In this document: piece after piece, positions 1-8,800 of the stretch
How positions within the stretch are numbered: the stretch's first letter is position 1
Layout: every line of letters begins with the position of its first letter
Assembly: GCA_964629965.1 (NCBI GenBank)
Contig: CAZVRZ010000052.1
Location: forward strand, 1-34,104
Length of the DNA: 34,104 bases
Reading direction: 5' to 3'
Source of the DNA: CAZVRZ01 sp964629965
Lineage (GTDB): Bacteria; Chloroflexota; Anaerolineae; Anaerolineales; UBA4823
The notes under the pieces: generated by a model
The model's database searches: none
The model's input: only the letters and a program-made list of their open reading frames with translations
What the model was told of the DNA's origin: nothing
Made by a program: the position numbers and the translations under genes

Positions 1-3000
1 TCACCTGCCAATAGTAGGTAGTGTCCTGACTCAAGGCTGGCAAGATAACGCTGGCAGCCGTGGTGCTCTGCCAGTTACTGCAAGTGTTATCATCCGTGGT
101 ATCGTAGCAGTACCGGTAACTGGCAGCACGTGTGCTGGCCTGCCAGCTCAACGTCGGCGTGAGCGGCTGGCCGTCTGACTGATCCGCCGGGGTCAACTTG
201 CCGAAAGCAGCCGGCAAATCGATCACGTAGGCAGCGGAAACCGCATGGGCCGCCGCCGGCATGGTCAGTGTGTTGCTGTTATTAGTGCTGGCATCGTTGT
301 TCGTGCCCGACCAGGAACTCACATGGTAACCTGAGGCTGGAGAGGCAGCCAGTGCAATGGTTTCACCAGCGACATACTGCCCGCTGGCGCAGCCAGCCGA
401 GTTGGCCAGACTGGCCACAGGATCGGTCCCCAAACCAGTGTGCGTCCGCGTGAGCACGTAACATACGATGGGAGTAGCGAAAGACCACCACCTGCCTCCG
501 TTTGCCTCGGTGATACCGTGCGCGTTCACCGCTCTCACCTGCCAATAGTAGGTGGTTCCATCAGCCAGGCTGGGCAAGATTACGCTTCTCGCCTGGCCGG
601 CATCGATCCAGTTAATGCAAGTATCATCATCTGTCGTATCGTAACAATACTCGAAATTGGCCGCTCCGGCGCTGGCATCCCAAGACAGGGCAAGTCCTGT
701 TGGTGCTGCACTTGCTGTATCCGCCGGGGATGACTTACCAAAAGCAGTGGGAGGCGCAGCAAGTGTTATTCCGCACCAACTCAGGAATGTTCTGATGGTA
801 TTCTGCCGGGCTGTCAATTCCATCATTTCCAACGGAAAGCCGAGAAAAGCTGAATGGAAAGCGCCATTAGCATAGCTAATAGCCGCCAGGTTTTGGTTGT
901 TGCCAACAAAGGCCCCTTCTGCCACTGCAGTAGGTGTGAAGATATCCGTATAGGGTATAAAGAAATAGTCGAGATCATATGGCCCCAACCCGGCAAAGGC
1001 TGATCCTTGCCCAGAAACTGCGCTGTAATTACCCAAATCGCTTGCATAAGAGGCCAGTCCCAGATAGTCGGTCATGAAAGCCGTCTGGCCTCGTTTAAAA
1101 GCATAATCCTGGCTGCTGATCAATGCACAATTACCGCCGTCCAGGTAGTTGGCCAGTGCGGTCTCGCCCGATGCACCCGGGCCGGTAGTTGCTACATATC
1201 CGGCGCCGGTAAACCACAGCACAGATGAGTATTGAGCCAGGGTTGCAGCATCAGGCTCGTCATCTGAATTATGGGTATCCCACACCATGTAAGCCAGACC
1301 TAGCTCATCCAGAGTTGCCGTGTAGTAAGAGGAAACATTGGGCGAGTTGTCATCATCATCCACCAGGAGCAGGATATTCCCAGCCGGGTTTTCCACATAG
1401 TTAACCCCGGCCGTGTGCGCTTCAGCAGGCATGATCCATGTATTGCTCGTGCTGATGCTGGCATCCTTATGGGTGCCTATCCATGAGGCCACGTGATACC
1501 CCGAGGCCGGATGAGCAGTCAGGCTGATAACTTCTCCGGCAATATATTCTCCGCTGGTGCAGCCAGCTGAGTTGGCCGGGCTGGCCACAGGATCAGTGCC
1601 CAAACCGGTGTGCGTCCGCGTGAGCGCGTAACAAGCAGGCTGTGTGGTGAAGCTCCACCATGCACCCTCATCAGCATAAGTTATGCCACCCGGGTTGGAA
1701 GCGCGTACCTGCCAGTAATAGGTGGTGTTGGGGTTCAACCTGGGCAGAAGGGTGCTGGTTTCCAAATCGGCTATGGTCCAGCTTGTGTCACAATTTGAGC
1801 CGGGAAGCGTGTCGATGCAGTATTCGTAACCGGAAGCGCCCTCACTGTTGACCCAGGCTAGCACCAGATCAGGCGACACACCGTTGGAACCCTCAAGAGG
1901 ATCGCTTTTTGTAAAAGGCGCCGGCTCCCAGGTCAGTTTGGCCGATGCCCAGCCATCGTTATCATATAGTTCCAACTTGATGGTATGCAGCCCTGCGGTC
2001 AATGGCTGGGCCACATCATCTGTGAGCCGGCAGTCATTGCACCAGTTTTCGAAAACCATCACATCATCGATGAATAAGCGCGCTCCGTTATCGTGAAAAA
2101 CATGAAAGGTATAGGTTCCTTCAACAAAAGGCCATTCGCGTGACCAGCGCACCGAAAACAGATCTGGATTGACCAAAGTGTCCGGCGAGCCGCCGTACCA
2201 TTCAAAATCCAATACCGGATCATCCCTAACCAAGACAGGGAAACCTTCCAGGGTCGCATTATTAAAAAACTCGGCTCTCCAGCCAGTGATAGTGACAGGC
2301 TCGTACCAGAACGCCACGTTCGCCGCCCCTACAATTTCTTGCATATCAAGTTTGACTTCGTAGCTGCCTGGTGTGGTCATTGGCACCTCCACCGTATCGA
2401 TTTGGCAACAGTTCTCCCAGGCATCCAGTTTGAGTTCACCATTTATGTATAAGCGTGCGCCATCGTCGTGGCTGACGTAAAACCGGTAGGATCGATCCGC
2501 AAAGTCCATCGTGCGGGTCCAGCGGGCCGAGAAGTTATCATCGGGTAAAGATGGATCCGCAGGAGCATATCCCCAATCGAAATTCAATGTCTGATCATCC
2601 CGGCACAGCGCAGCCTCCCCATCAAGAGCCTGGTTAGCCCAGTACTCGCCGCGCCACCCAGCGATGGTCGGGCATCCTGGCGGGGAGAGCGTGGTGAAAC
2701 TGCCCCAGGCGCCGCCATCCGCTTCAGTCATGCTGCCGGCATTGCCGAACTTAGCCCGCACCTGCCAGTAATAAGTTGTGCTGTAAGCCAGGTAGGGAAA
2801 AACAGCCTCGGTGCTATCCCCAATATAAGACCATGTCCCATTGCACTGGTTGTCATTGGTTGTGTCTATACAAACTTCATAATATTCCACTCGCCCGCCA
2901 TTTTTCCAGGATGCTGTAACCGATAGCGGCTGGTCCAAAGCGCCATCAGCGGGGCCTAACTTTTCAAAGGGAGCGGGCGATTCAATCCGGGTTCTGAATC

Positions 3001-5371
3001 CAAACCAAGCGTACGCTCCATTTTCACCATTTGCTTCTATGGTTCCATCCATAGTAATCGCTCTGACCTGCCAGAAGAAAGCGCTGTTGAAATGCAGATC
3101 GGTAACCCAGGCCATGGTGCTCATCCCGGTATTGATCCAGCCATCCTTACAAATGCGATCTTGGGTATTAGCGACACAATATTCATAGGACGTTGCTCCT
3201 GCCGCGCTTGTCCACGTGAGCAGGAGAGTATTGGGAAGCCCCCATGAGTCGTTGGCCGGGGCCCATTTGACAAAAGCAGGCTGCGGAGCGAGCAGCGTGG
3301 CAAACGACCGCCACCCGTCCACAGCTTCTACGACGCCGGTCTCATTGACTGCCCGAACCTGCCAGTAGTAAGTAGTATCATATGAAAGCCAGTATGAAAA
3401 CTCGTTGGGAATTATTGCCATGGTTCGCTCGCCCACGCTGATCCACTCACTGTCACATTGGTTATTATTGCTGGTATCGTAACAATATTGGTATGAATTA
3501 GCCAGCAAGCTGCTTTCCCAGGTTAAATAGACCTGGTAGATTTGCTCGACACTCTCTATCGCCGGACTGATTTTATTGAACGATCCTGGAAGTTCATCCT
3601 GGATCCTAAAAGACCACCACCCGCCGTTGGCATAGGTAACACCTTGCATGTTGAGAGCTCGCACCTGCCAATAATAAGTTGCATTCTCTAGTAAGCCTCC
3701 GATGGTGGTATTAAGCTGGCCGCCGACATTCTGCCAGCCGCCATAACAATCTCCACCGGCCGAGTCAGCATAACAGACTTCATAACTGGCGGCTGTAACG
3801 CTGCTTTGCCAACTCAAGGTAACTTGATTTCCTTTCTGGGTATAGCCGTTCGATGGCGCCGATTTATTATAAAGCAGCGGCGCAGGGTGTGCTGGATCAG
3901 TCAAGCTGCAGGCATCTTGCGGAGAGTTCGCCAGGTCAGGAGAGATGAAATACCACCACCAATCGGTAGATATGCCGTCTGGCCCACAGCCAGGTTTGTC
4001 TGGGAAATGAGAATACCAGTAATAGAAATAATTCCACGAATTGCAGCCCCAGGCAGTGCAATCTACCGTGGTAAACACCGATCCATCAAGACTGGGGGGA
4101 GGATAATTGTAGAACTCATCGCACAATGTATTGATCGCGGTCGGATTCCTCCAATCGTAATCCTTTTCACCATTGGGAGGATAATGTATATTGCCGCATC
4201 CACTATAGGAATAAGATGGGTGATAATTCGCTACCTCGACGAACATATCCCAATAGTTATTCACCTTATTTATCGAAGAAAATCCGTAGATATGGCTTAG
4301 CGTCGATTCGGTGCGATGACCAAAATCTTCTGTCGCCTCGCTGATCCCGCGTTCATAGTTGAATCCCATGATCGGCACCAGGCGGTCACACGTCCAGGGA
4401 CCCGGCACGGGATAACCATTATAAAAAAAGGCATTTGGACCAACCAGGGTCGATTCAAGCATCCCCGCTGAGAACGGAATTCCAAATAGCCACACCTCAT
4501 CGATCTCATGCCGGTTGGCTTTGCCGCAAATATCAAAGCGCGTGTCGTTGACGATCTGGTTGTAATCGAAATCCCCTGGGTGAGGTTGAATCAATCGGCT
4601 CATCACGGCCTCATATTCAGCGGGAGTATAGCGGTAGCCATCTTGATAAAGCGTGAATTCATCCAGCTCAAAAGTATCAGCCACCAGGTACTGGATCTTG
4701 CCGCCGGAAGATGATGCAAAGAAATCCTGGAGTTGTTGTGTGATCTTGCCAGGTGAGCTATATCCATAATAATCAATCAAGCGCTGGCCGCCGGTGAGGA
4801 CCGGGTTAAAAATGATCACTATGACTTTGCTTTGTACCATTGGTGCGAATTGCGCTGCCAAATCGCCAGAAGCCATCTCCGCAGGCAGTTCGACTTCAAA
4901 CTCTTGCTGGATTTCGGGTTTTCTGAGCAGTTCGCCAGCCACTGTGAAGCGCACGTTCCCCAGGCGCGAAATATCTGTTTTGATTAGGATATCCTTGATA
5001 GTATGGATCTGCAGAAGGGCTGCATCTGCTGATTTGGAATTGGCGAAATCGAGGTCGAAATCCATCGAAGACATGTGAAAATTGCCACAGCCATCGACTT
5101 CGCCATATTCTTGGGCGCCAACATGAACCTCTAGTGCCTGGGCATTTAAAGCATCCTGAACTTGTTTGGCGATATCTGGACGCTCCGTTCCGCGAGTCCA
5201 GCGCCAGGCTCCCCCTGATAGGCAGGCCGGATCTTGCCTAGAGGCGTTTCTAGGAGGGTAATGAACCAGATTGCCGGCGGAAGCCGATCTGGAAGTCTGA
5301 AAGGCTAGCAAACCCAAACTTAAAAAAAGCAGCGTATAGAAAATCCACTTGAACTTAACAGGATTGATCAC
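1..5371 (-). CDS. Giant multi-domain secreted protein (FnIII/PA14/InlB-type repeats), 3' end outside window
   Basis: I translated this frame by hand from a GTG at 5371 to the left edge and met no stop, giving 1,790 codons. An AAGGAG ribosome site (5380-5385) lies 8 nt before the GTG. Residues 8-30 form a signal peptide or anchor (Lys-Trp, then a Leu/Phe-rich stretch, then Ala-Ser-Ala). Residues about 35-500 are a domain I do not recognise, with a GHRTE motif at 351-355. FnIII-like repeats carry TYYWQV-type strands with their Trp at residues 568, 670, 767, 869, 1220, 1610 and 1788. Two PA14-like domains lie at about 899-1022 and 1029-1147, with HDDGARLYI and HDNGARLFI motifs. InlB-type (Flg_new_2-like) repeats lie at about 1247-1322 and 1637-1715. 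Residues 1333-1534 (start ILLLVDDDD) look like a Rossmann or ThuA/GATase-like domain. PA14 and FnIII are known in carbohydrate- or surface-binding exoproteins, so an extracellular adhesive or degradative role is inferred. Substrate is unknown. Confidence 0.9.
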   Translation of the reverse strand, partial: MINPVKFKWIFYTLLFLSLGLLAFQTSRSASAGNLVHYPPRNASRQDPACLSGGAWRWTRGTERPDIAKQVQDALNAQALEVHVGAQEYGEVDGCGNFHMSSMDFDLDFANSKSADAALLQIHTIKDILIKTDISRLGNVRFTVAGELLRKPEIQQEFEVELPAEMASGDLAAQFAPMVQSKVIVIIFNPVLTGGQRLIDYYGYSSPGKITQQLQDFFASSSGGKIQYLVADTFELDEFTLYQDGYRYTPAEYEAVMSRLIQPHPGDFDYNQIVNDTRFDICGKANRHEIDEVWLFGIPFSAGMLESTLVGPNAFFYNGYPVPGPWTCDRLVPIMGFNYERGISEATEDFGHRTESTLSHIYGFSSINKVNNYWDMFVEVANYHPSYSYSGCGNIHYPPNGEKDYDWRNPTAINTLCDEFYNYPPPSLDGSVFTTVDCTAWGCNSWNYFYYWYSHFPDKPGCGPDGISTDWWWYFISPDLANSPQDACSLTDPAHPAPLLYNKSAPSNGYTQKGNQVTLSWQSSVTAASYEVCYADSAGGDCYGGWQNVGGQLNTTIGGLLENATYYWQVRALNMQGVTYANGGWWSFRIQDELPGSFNKISPAIESVEQIYQVYLTWESSLLANSYQYCYDTSNNNQCDSEWISVGERTMAIIPNEFSYWLSYDTTYYWQVRAVNETGVVEAVDGWRSFATLLAPQPAFVKWAPANDSWGLPNTLLLTWTSAAGATSYEYCVANTQDRICKDGWINTGMSTMAWVTDLHFNSAFFWQVRAITMDGTIEANGENGAYAWFGFRTRIESPAPFEKLGPADGALDQPLSVTASWKNGGRVEYYEVCIDTTNDNQCNGTWSYIGDSTEAVFPYLAYSTTYYWQVRAKFGNAGSMTEADGGAWGSFTTLSPPGCPTIAGWRGEYWANQALDGEAALCRDDQTLNFDWGYAPADPSLPDDNFSARWTRTMDFADRSYRFYVSHDDGARLYINGELKLDAWENCCQIDTVEVPMTTPGSYEVKLDMQEIVGAANVAFWYEPVTITGWRAEFFNNATLEGFPVLVRDDPVLDFEWYGGSPDTLVNPDLFSVRWSREWPFVEGTYTFHVFHDNGARLFIDDVMVFENWCNDCRLTDDVAQPLTAGLHTIKLELYDNDGWASAKLTWEPAPFTKSDPLEGSNGVSPDLVLAWVNSEGASGYEYCIDTLPGSNCDTSWTIADLETSTLLPRLNPNTTYYWQVRASNPGGITYADEGAWWSFTTQPACYALTRTHTGLGTDPVASPANSAGCTSGEYIAGEVISLTAHPASGYHVASWIGTHKDASISTSNTWIMPAEAHTAGVNYVENPAGNILLLVDDDDNSPNVSSYYTATLDELGLAYMVWDTHNSDDEPDAATLAQYSSVLWFTGAGYVATTGPGASGETALANYLDGGNCALISSQDYAFKRGQTAFMTDYLGLASYASDLGNYSAVSGQGSAFAGLGPYDLDYFFIPYTDIFTPTAVAEGAFVGNNQNLAAISYANGAFHSAFLGFPLEMMELTARQNTIRTFLSWCGITLAAPPTAFGKSSPADTASAAPTGLALSWDASAGAANFEYCYDTTDDDTCINWIDAGQARSVILPSLADGTTYYWQVRAVNAHGITEANGGRWWSFATPIVCYVLTRTHTGLGTDPVASLANSAGCASGQYVAGETIALAASPASGYHVSSWSGTNNDASTNNSNTLTMPAAAHAVSAAYVIDLPAAFGKLTPADQSDGQPLTPTLSWQASTRAASYRYCYDTTDDNTCSNWQSTTAASVILPALSQDTTYYWQV

Positions 5372-5890
5372 TAGTTTTGCTCCTTCGTGAGATAAACAGG
5401 ATTAATTAGGTTGCGCCTTTCTATAACTTAATTCCCACCATACTCGGTAGAAAGGAATACAGAAGATTGTCTCAGATGCTATAAAAAAAGAACTGGGATA
5501 CTTTATGACCAAGCAAACCACTCAAGTATTTTGAACAACTCCACAGCCAAAATAGCGGTTTGCTCAAGTGATTGGTTGATTCTCTGCATTTATTTAGAAA
5601 ATAACTTTCGGCCAACCACGCAATTACAAAGAAAACCTTTCATAATTATACAGGTGAACATTCTCGTATAAGTATTCAATAATGCAAGGAGTAAAAGGCA
5701 AGATGACGTGGGGTAAAAGGCATCCCGGTAAAACAACGCCACCTGCCGCAGTGAGCTTCTCTTCGGCAGTTCTACCGCTGTAGTGGACCCATAACACTGG
5801 ACACCATTTATGGGTATAAAAGGGAGTGCAGTTCCAGCCAGACTATCTCTACATCTATAACAAAATTATATTTGAGTGTACAATTACAGC
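5372..5890. other. Intergenic region between divergent genes
   Basis: About 520 bases separate the divergent giant secreted protein and the cyclase-ATPase gene. It is more AT-rich than its neighbours and I find no convincing ORF. It must hold the promoters of both genes, but I see no clear -35/-10 pair for either. A TACAAT at 5879-5884 sits 6 nt before the cyclase ATG and could be a -10 for a leaderless message. The stretch 5691-5815 has a repeated GTAAAAGGCA, a CTGCCG/CGGCAG inverted pair and the palindrome listed separately. Confidence 0.6.
5779..5814. repeat. Inverted repeat, possible IS3-type end remnant or operator
   Basis: CCCATAA (5788-5794) and TTATGGG (5808-5814) are perfect inverted arms around a 13-nt loop. 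The segment starts TGTAGTGGACCC and contains CTGGACACC, which resembles from memory the terminal sequences of IS3-family elements. No transposase reading frame accompanies it. It is either a decayed insertion end or a regulatory palindrome about 80 nt upstream of the cyclase gene. Confidence 0.3.
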
Positions 5891-8800
5891 ATGCAGACCG
5901 CTGCCAAGAAAAAAAGTAAAATCGTCAAGCTGCTGGCAGAACAGGGCCCCATGCTGGTGCCGCTGATGACCCTGGATAACTATGCCCGCCAAAACTACAC
6001 GGGCGATTTCCAGGCCGTCTGCCTGTTCGTGGATATCTCGGGCTTCAGCACCGTCACCCACGCCTTGATGCAGCATGGCAGCGAGGCGGCCGAGTCGATG
6101 GCCGACATCATGCTCAACCTGTTCACCCCGCTGGTGGATCAGGTCTATACGCACGGCGGCTTTATCACCACCTTCGCCGGCGATGCCTTCACCGCTCTCT
6201 TCCCCCACAGCGAAGATGCCTACCAGCACGCCCTGGCCGCTGCGGTGGGCATCCAGCAGCACATGAGCTCCCACCCGGTGCAAAACACCCCCTACGGGCG
6301 CTTTGCCTTCACGGCCAAGCTGGGGCTGGGCGACGGCGAGGTGAGGTGGGGCATTTTGCAATCCAGCTTCGCCCAGATTAAGGCCGCTTATTACTATTCC
6401 GGCCCGGCCATCGAAGCCGCCGCCGGGGCTGAGCATCACGCCCAGCAAGGCAACCTGATCCTGACCGCCTCCGTCGCCCAGGCTTTGCAAGACCTGGCGC
6501 GCACCCTGCCGGCTGGTGAAGATGGGCACATGCGCTTCCTGGCGCTTTCCGGCGGCCTGCCCGAACCGCATCCCATCCCCGAACAAGAGATTCCCGATCA
6601 ATCGCCCTTCCTGCCCGCCGCCATCCTGGAGCGCGAGAACCGGGGCGAGTTCCGCCAGGTGGTTTCGGTCTTCATTAATCTGATGGGCATCGAAACCGCA
6701 GACCAGTTGAGGCTCTTCGTCAACTCCGTCTTCGATCTCCAGGCACGTTACGGCGGCTACCTCAACCGGGTCGATTTTGGCGATAAAGGCTGCAACCTGC
6801 TGATGTTCTGGGGCATGCCCGTGGGCACCGAAAACGACCTGGAACGCGCTCTGAATTTCATCCTCGAGCTGCCCAACATCACCCCCGGCTCCTTCCGCGC
6901 CGGCATCACCCAGCGCACCATGTACGCCGGCCTGGCCGGTTCCGCTCACCGCGCCGAATTCACCTGCTACGGCGACGGCGTCAACCTGGCCGCCCGCCTG
7001 ATGACCTCCGCTCCCTGGGGCGATGTCTGGCTGGACGAACACACCCTGCGCCGCATGGGCCCGCGCTTTGCCGCCGAGGCGCGCGGCGAGTATCGCTTCA
7101 AGGGCTTCGACGATCCCATGCAGGTATTCGCCCTGTTGGAACGCAGCCACAACACCATCGAGCTGACCCACCTGTTCCAGAACAAGATGGTCGGGCGCGA
7201 AACCGAGATGGCGCACCTGTCCGAATTTATCCGCCCCATCTTCACCCAGCCCGCCGCCAGTCCCGGCGCCTTGGTCGTCCTGGGCAACGCCGGTATCGGG
7301 AAAAGCCGCCTGCTCAGCGAGTTCCTTTACTCGTTGATCCAGGGTCAAGACCTGCCGGAAGGCGCCGCCAGGCCCTCCATCTTCCTCTGCCAGACCGACC
7401 AAACCGTCCGCCAGCCTTTCAATCCTTTCCAACACTGGCTGCGCGGCTATTTCGACCAGATCCCTACCCAATCCGAAGTGCGCAACAAGCGCGCTTTCAG
7501 CCGCAAGTTGGACGAACTGATCTCCACCACCCAGAACGCATCTCTGACGAGCGAGCTGAACCGCCTGCGCTCCTGCCTGGGCGCGCTGATCGATTTGCAC
7601 TGGGACAACTCGCTGTACGCCGAACTGGACGCCCAGGCCCGCTACGACACCACCCTGATCGCCCTGCGGGCCCTCATCCAGGCCGAATGCGCCCGCCAGC
7701 CGGTCATCATCTACCTGGAAGACATCCACTGGCTGGACGAGGATTCCCAGAAGTTCATTCTCAGCCTGCTCCGTTCGGGCGCCAACCTGCCATTTGCGCT
7801 CATGGCCGCTTCTCGTCCCGAAAACAAATCGGATCTGCTGGGTAAAGATATCCCCTACCAGACCCTCGAGCTAAGCAACCTGTCGGCCGATCACCTGGCT
7901 GCCATCGCCACCGAGTTCCTCAACGGCCCGGTCAGCGAACAGATCCACAACATGCTGCAGCGCCGCGCCGAGGGCAATCCCTTCATCGCCGAACAGATCT
8001 TGCTCTACCTGCGCGAGCAGAACATCCTGGTGCAGCGCAAGAACCTGTGGACGCTCTCCGCGCAGACGGCCTCCCTGCTGCCCGGCGATGTGCAGGCCAT
8101 CTTCACTGCCCGCCTGGATCAATTAGAAGAAGGCGTCAAGGACCTTGTCCAGACCGCCGCCATCTTGGGGCGCGATTTCGAGCTGGAGATCCTGGCTCGT
8201 ATGCTGCCGCAAGAGAGCAGCCTGGAAGCCAAGCTGGCAGCCGCCGAGAAGGAGGGCATTTGGACCGCCCTGAACCTCTCGCGCTACATGTTCAGCCAGT
8301 CGCTGCTGCGCGATGCCGCTTACGATATGCAGCTGCGCGCCCGCCGCCGCGACCTGCACTGGTCGGCTGCCAAAGCCATCGAATCTCAAACGCCGCTGAC
8401 CGGGTCGCACCTGGACGCCCTGGCTTACCATTACGAAGCCGCCTATCGCCAGGGCCTGGAGGAAGCCCGCCGGCCCGCCATCGAGTCCTTGACCCAGGCC
8501 GGGCGCAGCGCGGCGCAGTCCTACCAGAATATTTCGGCGGTGGATCATTACACCCGCGCCCTGTTCATCCTCGACCCCGAGCAAGATAGCGAGCGCCTTG
8601 GGCTGCTGCTGGATCGCGAGGAAGTCTATCACCTGCTGGGCGACCGCCTTTCCCAGCAGCAAGACCTGGCCGCGCTGCACGAGATCGCCGAACGTCTGCG
8701 CGAGCCGCAGGCTCGCGCTGCCATTGCCCTGCGCAAGACGCGTTATGCCGAAGCTACCGGCAACCTGGACGAAACCGCCGGCGCCGCCCAGCAAGGCCAG

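Noticed and set aside
440..2363. Short plus-strand frames in the first 2.4 kb
   Set aside because: They lie opposite the continuous minus-strand exoprotein frame and have no protein features.
5760..5820. Complete insertion sequence
   Set aside because: Only one possible end-like segment is seen, with no transposase and no second end or target duplication.
5855..7729. Minus-strand open frame of 624 codons opposite the cyclase gene
   Set aside because: Gly/Gln/Val/Ala-rich shadow of a GC-rich gene; no motif or ribosome site, while the plus strand has clear cyclase and ATPase motifs.
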